Source of the DNA: Romanomermis culicivorax
Taxonomy: Eukaryota; Nematoda; Enoplea; Mermithida; Mermithidae
Assembly: GCA_963922205.1 (NCBI GenBank)
Contig: CAWUHX010000242.1
Span: forward strand, 310,001 to 374,000
DNA: 64,000 bases
Direction: 5' to 3'
The number at the start of each line of letters is the position of its first letter. Position 1 is the first letter of the stretch. Made by a program: the position numbers and the translations under genes. Below the pieces are notes generated by a model that saw only the letters and a program-made list of their open reading frames with translations, was not told the DNA's origin and made no database searches. Positions 16,363-26,403 of this stretch are shown piece after piece.

Positions 16363-19300
16363 ATGGACGACCTACTACTCGAATTTATTAGGAAAAGTTT
16401 CGCCGTTTTTTACGGCCTACTTTTCATTTTGGGCCTATCGAACGTTATCGTTTTGGTCGTCGTGGCCGTTCACAAACATATGCGATCGGTGACCAATATT
16501 CTAATATTTAATCTATGTTTGGCCGATTTATTATTCGTTTCGACCACGCCTCTAATCATACCTTTCCGTTTGAAACAAAATTGGACGTTCGGATTGCTAG
16601 TATGTAAGATTTATTTCATGGCCGAATCGTTGACCAGATTTGTTAGCGTTTTTTTCGTCGGCGTTTTAAGTATGGATAGGTGAGATTTTCTACCAGTGTT
16701 ATGAAAGTTTTTTAATGTAAGTTTGTATTCAGTTAGCATCAGTTTATACGGGCCCGTACAGGGGCTAGACAAAATATGCCCCTGTACAAAACATATACAT
16801 CAAAGTTTGCCGCCCTAATTGTGTAGGGCGGTACAGAGGGCAAAGAAAGTATAGGCGGTGATCTGAATTCACATAATGTGTCGGGCGATATAGGGATTGT
16901 AGAAAGTATGGTCGACAATGTCATATTATCCGAATTTCGTTAAGCGTGTGGGGGTGATACGCGGTGTAGAAGATATACGCCCGAAGCTTCAACCCATAAA
17001 ATTCTGCTTCCATGTAGAATGTATGCCTGAAGCTTCAACAGGTAAAATTTGACCTCAATGTGCCTCGACCGACTCGGACGCCAAATTGATGACGCAATGT
17101 CTCTGAAAAAATTTAAAGAAACGCCTGAGAGTCATAGTATCTAACGATCTTACTCATTTTTTACAAAATTTTTGATTTTTTGTGAGACATTACGTCATCA
17201 ATTTTAATGACCGAGTCAGTCCAGGAACATTGAGCTCTAGTTTTACTCATTGAAGCTTCGGGCGTACTTTCTACACCCTCGTATCATCCGGCATGCTTAA
17301 CGAAATTCTGATCGTATTACATCATCGACCATTCTTTCTACACCCTCTGTATCGCCCCACACAGTTAAGGCAGTAAACTTTGATGTATATGTTTTCTACA
17401 GGCGTATCTTTTGTGTACCCCCTGTACGGGCCGTATAACTACTTCACTTAGATTTTCTGTGAAAATTTCACTTTCGCCACTGTAAAAAAGACTATGTTAC
17501 CCATTTTACCTATGTGAAAATTTCAATCGGCTATGAACTTCTGAAAACTGTGCTGATGAAAATTTGACTTTTGATATTTGAAGATTACATTTCGACATGT
17601 TCGTGTGAAAATTTCAGTTTCGAAATTCTTAGAAATTGAATATTTAAATCTGCTATGAATTTCTGAAATCTGTTATGAATTTCATACATATGAAAATTCC
17701 ACATTTGCCACTGTTGAAAAGTTCATCTTGTAAAAATGTTAATCTGGTACTAACTTGTGAAAAGTGCACTGAACATACAAAGTTATGACATTAAAACTAC
17801 AACTTTTGATCATAGACAATTTCATTTTTTACATCTCATAATTTTTTGAAAATTCCTTGTTTGATATTGCTAGAAAGTTTATCTGATAAAAATTTCAATG
17901 CGCTATAAAATTGTGAAAATTCTACTTTCGACACTGTAACAAACTTTATCTTGTGAAAATTTCAACTTTAAATCTGCTGGCTTGAAAACTTGTAATCTGT
18001 TTTTCTTGAAATGCTTCCTAATAATGAAAGTGGAAAGCAGGTAGTATTTCAGACCTTTGCAATTTTCTAATAAACAATATATCATGTAGGACGGGGTATT
18101 TGTTAGCATACTTTTACCAATTTTTCGAGTGAAAAATTTAATAGTAAGGACTTTATGTAAACGATTTTGACAACAGTACTGATTTGTGTCACTTTTCTAT
18201 TTGGAAGCATTTTATAAAAAAACATTCTATAACTTTTTACAACAGTCTTTACATATGTTATAAACTTGAAAATTTTGACATGTAGCTATGAAAATCCCAG
18301 TTTTGTCACTGTTAGAAAACTTATCTTGTGAAAATACCAATCTTCGATGAAGTCGTCGAACCTGTATGTAAATTTCACCTTTCATACTCGAAAATTTTGA
18401 CTTTTGCATCTGTCATGAGTTTCGTAGGCATAAAAATTCCATTTTTGGCATGGTGGTGTCAAAATTTAATTTTTGACACCGTTAAAAACTTCAACTTATA
18501 AAAACTTGAATCTCGTATGAACTTGTAGTTGTAGCATGAAAACGACTTCTTTGATCCTTGAAAATTTATCTTATGATGTTCAGACACTTGAAATTTGCCA
18601 TTTTTAGAAACTTTATCTATAATGAAAATGTCAATTTTTTCCAATTTTGAAAATTCTGTCTTGTGAAACTGTCAATCCAGCACAGAACTTGTGAAATATG
18701 CACGGAAACTTCACTTATTCTCGAAAATTTTAGTCTTTTACATATTTTATGAATTCCATGCGCAATATAGAAATTCAGTTTTTGGAATGTTACTTTGAAA
18801 ATTCGATTTTCGTGTAAAAATGCCTATCTGCTATTAAGTTATGAAACATGCATGAAAAACTGACTTTTCATAGTCGAAAATAACCTTCATACACATGAAA
18901 AATCCACTCTTCTCATGCTACTGTTAAAATTTCGCATTTTTCATGGTTAGATACTCCATCTTGTGAGACAACCAATCCGCCACCAACTTGTAAGAACTTC
19001 ACTTTTCTTACCCGAAAATTTTAATCTTTGCATCTATTTTAAACTCCTTACACATGAAAATTTTACCTCTGACATGTTGGTGTGAAAATTTCTGTTTTGT
19101 CGACTCAAAAATTTGCATTTCCTGCCAAATTTCAAGTATTATCCATCTCTTGAAAACCTCGTCTTCTAAAAATGTCAAAATGTCGAAGCTATAATCTGTT
19201 TTTCTTGAAATGCTTCTAAAAAATGAAAGTGGAAAGCAAGTATTATTTCAGATTTTCACAATGCATTTCTTGCGAAGATTCAAGTATTGGCCACCTCTTG

Positions 19301-22300
19301 GAAATTTTATCTTTCAAAAATGAATTTTTAAAAATAAACTAAACATAGCAGTATTAACTGCTTGAAAATTTTGATTTTTGCAAACTGTGAAAAATCCAAT
19401 TTCATCTCCTACAAATTTTCTTTCACCTGCTATGTGGACATAGTTTTTATAGCACAAAAACCGCCCTTGTGATAATTGAAAATTTTAGTTTCTACATGTG
19501 TTATGAACTGCATATATTAAAATTTCGCACTTTTGACGGTTTCTTTTTGTAAATTTGGCGTTTCTTGCTAGCTAAACACTAGAAACTTGTCTTGTAAAAA
19601 TATCAATTTGATATCTAGGCTACAGTGCTAACATTAGCTCCAGTTTTGGTCTGTTATGAATTAGCCTTGTGAAAACTGAACTTTTGATCCTTGGAAATAT
19701 TAGCTTTTGATATGTCAGGTAAGAAATTCTATTTTCGATATGACTGTGAAAATTTCACTTTCGGCTGTCTTAATAAATCCATGGACTTTTTGTGAAAATA
19801 GCAGTGTTGCCACTGTTGGAGCTTCGTGTTGTGAATGCTATGAACTTGTGAAAACTGCACTTGAAATAGTAGTTTTGACACGTTGTAAAATCGTCTCGAG
19901 GGAAATTGCACTTTCGATGATTCTTGAAAATTTTAATTTTCACTTGTAAGAAATCTAGTTTTTGAAACTTTAGTTTCTGGAAAATGCCAATGTGCAATGA
20001 ATTTTTTACAACTGCACTGAACGTGTGGCAGTTATAGTATGGAAATTTCACGTTTGATAGTCGAAAATTTTAGTTTTTACATGCGTAATCAACTTCATCC
20101 ATGAAAATATTCACATATTCTTGGAAAAATATCAGTTTTCCCACACTTCATCTCGTGAGAATGTTGATTCGTCTATGAAAATCACTTATACCACGAAAAC
20201 TTCATCCTTATCTAGAAAATTTTAGTTTTTACATCTATTCATAAACTCATTCATGAAAATTCTACTTTCGGCATGGCCCTGTGGAAGAAATTCATTTTTT
20301 ATAGCTTAAAATTAATTTTCTGGAAATTCGTTTTTTTCACAATTCTTCGCTCATCAGTTGCACAAAATCGGCAAGATCGCTACAATCTATTTTTCTTACT
20401 GTAGCTTACTTCTTGCTCAGTTTAATGTAATGGGATTTTCAGGTACATAGCATTGTGTTACACGGCTTGGTGTAAAAAATACCGTAACCAAAGCACGGCG
20501 TTGATCATTTCGATCGTCGGCTGGACGATCACGGCCGCCCTTATGACGCCCATGCTAATTTACAGTTCGGTGGTCGAAGTGCGGCCCGGTGTCAACATGT
20601 GCACCATAAAATGGCCTATATACGTAAATTATGAATATATCTTACTGTAGCTTGGATCCACTTGTCACCTTAGGATCAAAGTATCTAACAGTACTTTTTA
20701 TGATTGCAAAGATTCGGATCCGTTGATATCTTACTGTATTTTTTACATGCCAGGATCTAATCCACGAATATCTTACTGTACTTTACGTCACAATACATCA
20801 TCAAATTTTTACAGGAAACCAACGACCAAGATGAGCAGCAAACAAATATGACCAATGAAAATTTTACTAGTCGAAGCACCGCATCTGTCAAGTTCAGTTT
20901 GGAACACTATTTCGCCCTTTATACATTTTTATTTTGTTTCGCCACACCGACCGTTGTTATTATTTTTTTCTACTGCAAGATCGTCCTACAAATGGTGGCC
21001 GCCGGACGACGTGCCGTAAGGTTAGAAAAGTTTCTACTTTGACGTCAGCAAGAAAAAAATTGGGATTGTCTAGTGAATCCTCTAGACCTCGAAATATGTA
21101 AGTTTCTAAAAATGGTGTCATTTTACGAATATTGATCAGAAAGTAATGTACGTTTGTTTTTATGGCTCAGAGATGGGCGGTATGCAGGGTATCGACATCA
21201 AAGCAACCGAATTGGTTTATCTAACTTGAGGCGTTCAAAATTCTTAAAAAAATTGACTTTTGACCTGACACTGACTTTAGGCTAGAGAATATTTTTTCAA
21301 TAGGTGAATTTTTTGGTATTACTTTGAAAATTTCAACATGCTGATTTAAGGGATGAAGTTATTTTTTTCAAATATTGAGAATTCACTGAATTTTAGCATG
21401 GTTTGTTAAAGGGTCATGGCCTCCAGCACTGCAGGATTAATCTCGTTGTTCTGTAGCTTACTGTATACGACGCGAATTTTTTAGATTACATCACGCCCGT
21501 CGTACGGGCACCTACAAAAAAGTGACCAGGATGGTTTTGACCATCGTGACCTTTTATTTCCTCTGCTGGTCACCCTACTGGATAATGTCATTCGTTTCGA
21601 CGTTCGCGCTCGTCGGATCGCCCGGTCTACCGACGCGGATCGTGTTCAATATTTTGCACACGTTGCCTTATTTAAATTGCTCCATTAATCCGTTGTTGTA
21701 TACTTTTATGACGCAATCGTTCAGGTATGTGAAACGACAAGTTTGAGGAACAATGTCCCAAATTTTGACAATAAACCTCGTTTTATTTGACAAAATTTAA
21801 TTTCGTTGAGTTCTATCCGGTCATATCCTTCAAATTACTGCAACTCAATTTTTCGAAGAGTTAATATATGGGCAAAACTATACATGATGACCCCGATTGT
21901 TCAGGCAACAACTTTCAGAAACCATGTCTCAAATTTTGAGAAATCGCGTTTCATTTTTCAAATACGGCAAAATTAGTATCGATCGATAGATCTCGTCGAG
22001 TTCTATCCGTTCATATCTTTCAAGTTAGTGTAGCTGAATTTTTCGAAGAGTTAAAGATTGGGAAAAGTATGCTTGATTATGCAATCATTCAGGGAAAAGT
22101 AACTTTGAGAAACCCTGTTCCAAATTTTGAAGAACTTTACTTCATATGTTTGAAACGTGACAAAATTGGTATCGATCGGTCGATCTGATCGCACTCTATC
22201 CGATCGTATCTATCGAATTACTGTAGCTCAATTTTTCGTTGAGTTAAAGTTTGCTAGACGTTCGCAAGCAATATACAATCATTTTTTTCAGAGATGCTTT

Positions 22301-22598
22301 AACCATAACGATCACTCGTTGCAAATTTTGTAACGCGATTTGGACGCGAATGAAAAAAAATCGCATTTGTCGCAGCCTAAACGTCATTCCCGCCGCCGCC
22401 GGCAGCGTTGTTCAAGGCGCCGCCGCCAAAGAAGTGGAAAATTTGTCAGAAAATAATCAAGTTTGGGTGCCTTTAATCAGGACGAAAAAAAAAGATCGTC
22501 GAATTATCGATTATCATCAAAGTACAAAAAACGATAACAATCAACAAACTTTGGAAACTAGATTAACCGAAACGCCGCCTTGGCGAATGAAAAAGTAG
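16363..22598 (+). CDS. Class A neuropeptide GPCR, somatostatin/allatostatin-C-like, five exons
   Basis: Exons 16363-16679, 20443-20623, 20815-21020, 21485-21724 and 22292-22598 splice in phase to 1251 nt (416 residues). Rhodopsin-family landmarks: TM1 with GLSN, TM2 with NLCLADLLF, DRYIALCY after TM3 (split by intron 1 exactly at the Arg codon), TM6 FYFLCWSPYW, and TM7 NCSINPLLY. Extracellular loop 2 holds the Cys of CTIKWP and two sequons (NMT, NFT). The C-terminal tail is long, with basic RTKKKDRR and Asn-rich stretches. CWxP plus NPxxY-like motifs and overall pattern place it nearest somatostatin/opioid/allatostatin-C receptors, usually Gi/o-coupled. The ligand is not predictable. The first ATG in frame is 16363. 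The N-terminus is short (about ten residues before TM1), so an upstream exon is possible. Confidence 0.9.
16741..17440. mobile_element. Foldback transposon, copy B (in GPCR intron 1)
   Basis: Same terminal inverted repeat as the 7278-8359 element: AGTTTATACGGGCCCGTACA at the left, and the complement of AGTTATACGGCCCGTACAGG at the right. Subterminal ACATATACATCAAAG and 'tgtagaaagta' blocks are shared. The two arms meet near 17100-17180 with almost no loop, so the whole 700 bp can fold into one hairpin. Copy A differs by its central loop. Confidence 0.75.
17441..20340. repeat. Decayed satellite-like repeat filling GPCR intron 1
   Basis: About 2.9 kb of very degenerate short units built from 'ttgtgaaaattt', 'cacttttga(c/t)', 'tcgaaaattttagtttt', 'tacatctgttatgaa' and 'cttgtgaaaactgcac'. 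Spacing is irregular, mostly 40-60 bp, sometimes as two- or three-unit higher-order blocks. One longer block, 'aatctgtttttcttgaaatg', occurs twice (about 17994 and 19194). All long minus-strand frames here are products of this periodic composition. Confidence 0.6.
21725..22291. repeat. Triplicated unit of about 180 bp in GPCR intron 4
   Basis: The unit runs 'ttcag(g)...aaccatgtctcaaattttgag', 'aaaattggtatcgatcgata', 'gttctatccggtcatat', 'ttactgtagctcaatttttc', and starts near 21720, 21900 and 22085. The first unit begins at the end of exon 4 (TTCAG/gtatgt), so the duplicated segment appears to include the exon 4 donor border. The cryptic copies have lost the GT. Confidence 0.55.
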
Positions 22599-22619
22599 AA
22601 ATTTGACATTAATTTATAA

Positions 22620-24240
22620 TGAAAAGCAAGTATTTTTTTTATTCCCAAAATTTAATAAATTGGGTATCAATCAATAGATCTCGTTGCGAAGTTTTCAAAA
22701 ATATGACTCAAAATACTGTATCTTCATTTGACGGAGTAACAGTTGCTAGAAGTTTGGCTGGCAAATACAGAGTTGAGGTTACATTATGCATGAAAATATT
22801 ACAAATCAGGAACCAGATACTTCTTTTAGTTTCGAAAACCTATAAACAGTGTATCAATTGATAGATCCCCTTGAGACACTTTCAAAAATACTGTATCTCT
22901 TATTTTGGCGGTGCTACAATTGCTCAAAAATCGACCCGCCCTTTACGTCCTGTTAAGGGTCGAATAGACCCAATACTCCATTTTTTGTCATTTCTGAGTA
23001 CTTTTGTCCATGCAAACTGTTATTTATCTACTTTAAAGGATAATAGATCGGATGAAACAGGATCCGCCGGCATATAAACCTCGGAATCACACAAAATTGA
23101 TAAATCGTCAATAATTTCTGACGCTTTTCATTAAGCCATTGTGTAAAATGACCGAAAACCTCAAGCTGAAAAACAGAAAAAATGTTAGCTTTTCAAAAGT
23201 TGATTATGCTAGATAATCGATGCGATGAAAAGCATTCTGATGAAAAAGGGATGCGCTTTTCGACTGGATTAGCCGAATTCCTTGGCAAAATTTACCTCGG
23301 GCGCGGAAAATAGAAAGAACTCGAAAAAATTGAACCCCCGCCGGATGAAAATTTTGATTTTTCGGCGCTAACTACAGTACACCAAACACAGTCTCCAGTT
23401 TCTCTTGAAGCGTAAAGCCTTGCGAATCGAATGAAAAAACGACACTATTTTTTACCGCGAATTGAATGGATACTGAGGCTATTTTTACTACACTGTATAT
23501 ACAGGACGTTAACGGCTAGCAGATGAAGAGTAGAAGTTTTACAGTATGCATAAAAATGATATAAATTAGGAAGCATGTACTTTTTTCAGTCTCGAAACGA
23601 TATGAATTGATATCAATGGATGGATATCGTACAGATCTTGTTAGGAATATGATTCAAAATACTGTATCTTCATTTTTGACGACGTTACAATATTGCTAAA
23701 AATTTAGCTGGCAAATACACAGTAAGTTTTACATTATACGTGAAAATGTTAGAAGTCAGGAAGAGGGTACTTTTTTCAATTTCGAAAACCCGATAGATCT
23801 CGTTGAGATGTCTTTAAAAATATAATTTTAAATACTGTACATTCATTGTTGACGGAGTTACGATTGCTTAAAGTTGGGCTGGCTGATGAAGAGCACAAGT
23901 TTTAATAGAAACTAATCTTTTTTTTTAAAAAATGCAACAAATTGCGTATCAATCGATAGATCTTGTTAAGAGCTATTCAAACACATGATTTAAAGTACTG
24001 TATCTTCATTTTTGACGGAGTTATATGTCTACTTAAAGTTTGGCTGTCATCGAAAATTTTACAGAAAGCATTGAAATAATTGAAATTTTAGGAGCACGTA
24101 CTTTTTAGTTTCAAAACGCGATTAATGAGCTATCAGTCGATAGATCTTATTGAGATATATTCAAAAATCTGATTTTAAATGTCGTAAGGCCAACCTTTGA
24201 CCCAGTTACGGCTGCTTAAAGGTTTCCTGGAAATTGGTGA
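22620..24240. repeat. Tandem-like repeats downstream of the GPCR
   Basis: Units of roughly 180-230 bp, interrupted at 22.93-23.5 kb, share 'gggtatcaatcgatagatct', 'cgttgagatctattcaaaaa', 'tactgtatcttcatttttga', 'cggagttac' and 'aagtttggctgg'. They are visible near 22.66, 22.85, 23.62, 23.80, 23.95 and 24.13 kb. They are related to the intron 4 unit and to isolated copies near 2.04 and 12.2 kb. Frames at 22619 and 22871 arise from the repeat. Confidence 0.55.
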
Positions 24241-24246
24241 TAACCA

Positions 24247-24430
24247 ACGTGTAACGGTTCTCGCACACTGGGTGGTAGCTTCTCTACCACCGACTGCACA
24301 GCCCTGCATCGCCTGTTGCGACTGCAGCAGTGCCCGTCACAAATATCCAGGTCTGGGCCCGTGACTTGGACGAGCAACATAAGTCTACGGGTTCAGAGGG
24401 AAATGCATGATGGCACCTTTCACGCATCGT
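24247..24430. repeat. SINE-like repeat, third copy
   Basis: Shares 'catcgcctgttgcgactgca', 'cccgtgacttgga' and 'agtctacgggttcag' with 11.94-12.06 kb. It is GC-richer than the flanks. No intact tRNA-like head is visible in this copy. Confidence 0.5.
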
Positions 24431-24611
24431 CACAAACGCATTTTTTCAGCTACAACTGATTTTTAGAAATTTTTATAGAAATTCTACAGTAAGCACCGCA
24501 TTTTCTAAAAACGCTAAACCTTGCTTATTGAAAGCTTTCGACATGATTTTGTTTTCCATACTTTGAAAGGCGTATTAAAAATCAAAATTTAGCCGTTTTT
24601 TTCTCTTCCAG

Positions 24612-24696
24612 ACTCACGATCATATCAAGAAAAGACCAATCATCGGAAAATGCCATCTTCGAAGACCAGAATTTGAATACTTCGACGGCCATATGA
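24612..24696 (+). other. Candidate alternative last exon of the GPCR
   Basis: A good acceptor (tctcttccag) precedes an open frame. In the phase that would follow a splice at 22594/22595 (AAAAA/gtagaa, phase 2), it encodes a Ser/Thr/Asn-rich tail ending STAI then TGA at 24694-24696. Another frame is also open, the donor is weak, and it lies 2 kb away across repeats. It is offered as a possibility only. Confidence 0.2.
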
Positions 24697-24944
24697 ACGA
24701 CGATTTTTGTTGAAGACAAAAAGTGTACATGTGAATTTGATCCGGTATCAAAATAAAGTCATTTTTCAAGATCGAGATCTTGTGAAAAATAGTGATCAGA
24801 ATCAGGATCTTCGACATAAGTACTAAATTTTATTGCTGTAGCATTCTTTCTAGCACCATGAACTGGTTTAAAATACAAATAAGTAATGTATAACATAGAC
24901 AAATATTTACAAGTAAGATTTAAAAATTTGAATAATTTACGCAA

Positions 24945-26181
24945 TTTGCATACTGTAACTATACCCTAGACGATTGAGGTTTGGCTAACGTTCTGCTCAA
25001 TTGTTTCTGGAAAAAAGAGCAAAAATAAATTCGATTTTTCAAAAGATTTTTTAAAGATCAAAACAAAATTTCGCAAGATCAAAACAAAATTTCGTGTTTA
25101 CATACCTGCGAATACATTTTTACTCGAATCCTGTTCGTACAAATTTCAAATTCTTGCAATAATTTTTCGCGCTTTTTACGAATTTCGGGTAACATTTGGA
25201 ATTTTCTGAATATACGTCGTAAATTTCAATATTCTTTTTCAACCACGTGAAAACGAAAAATGAAAAGCATAGAAATTAAAAAAGTCAGTGATTCCTCAAA
25301 AAGTAAGTTCAATTAAAATAATTGTTGGAGACTTTGATTATGGTAATTTCCGTCGAAATAAGTACATTTTTAGGCAATTTTTCGAAAAATGATACAATTT
25401 CGGAAATATGAAGATCTAGAAAACCCCAAAAAATTAAATGTAATCTAATAAACTTTTGTTGTCAAAAAATATACCCCTAAATATGCAAATTTTTCAAAAA
25501 TTTTGTTAAAAATGGAACAAGTTTTTCGGGAAGATTCTGAAACATAAAAACTCAGTTGCAAAAAAATCAAATTCAATACCTAGTCTAAAAACACCAACAA
25601 ATTGTTTTCGATTAAAAATTCGTTTGAATATGCTAATTTTTTTCTGAATTTCTCATATAAGTGATACAGATTAGAAAAGGAATTGACACATCAAAATCCA
25701 GCTGCAGGAACTCTAAAAACAAAATTTGGGCTAAAAAATTAGGAAAAAAGAATTGAAATTTTTTTGAAAGCATGCACATTTTCCGGAAAATTTCAAAATG
25801 ACCCTAGAAGTCTAGTATCAGGAAAACAATTCTAGAAACACCCATTCGCAAAATCTTTTCACAAAATATGCTAATTTTTCGGAAATTATTATAAAAATGG
25901 CACAACTTATTCAGGAAAATTCTGAAACATGAGCATACAGTTGCAGAAAAATGAAAAAAAATACAATTTAGTATGAAATTCTGAGAACAATAGTTTTTCG
26001 AAAAATTTTGAAACATGAGAATATAGCTGCAGAAAAAAATACTTTAGTCCGATAAATAAGTAGCACAACTTCTACGACAGAATTCTAAAACATGAGAATA
26101 CAATTGCAAAAGCTGAAAAAAATTTAATCTAAAAACACCCAGAAATCATTTTTTGCCACAAATGCCCCCAAAATATGCAAA
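24945..26181. other. Gene-free stretch
   Basis: AT-rich. Part of it is a loose repeat of 'aaaattctgaaacatgagaa' and 'tacagttgcagaaaaa' (about 25.5-26.1 kb). No gene is supported. Confidence 0.45.
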
Positions 26182-26400
26182 TTGTTGGGGACATATATGA
26201 ACATAGGGGGGTAAACCCTCCTACCTAAGACCATGGACCTGGCCCCTAAAGAATCGTCAAACATCCCCCTGAACTTTTTCCAGGACAGCTTTTTTGATGA
26301 TTTTTATGCATATTTTGTATGAGAAACACGCTTTCAGAACTTTTTTTTTGTTTTCTTGCTGGCCCACCAACTGAAAAACTTCAAAGTGAAAAAAATTTCA
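26182..26400. repeat. Two-copy G/C-rich-ended repeat (with 27620-27870)
   Basis: Starts 'acatatatgaacatagggg' and 'taaaccctcctacctaag', then 'gaactttttcca', 'tgcatattttgtatgag', and 'cttgctggcccacc'. The sequence at 27620-27870 repeats each block in the same order. It abuts the GC-rich minus-strand exon at 26404-26624. No TIR was identified. Confidence 0.6.
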
Positions 26401-26403
26401 AAC

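Noticed and set aside
19707..20051. Open frames on both strands in GPCR intron 1
   Set aside because: Produced by the periodic satellite-like composition.
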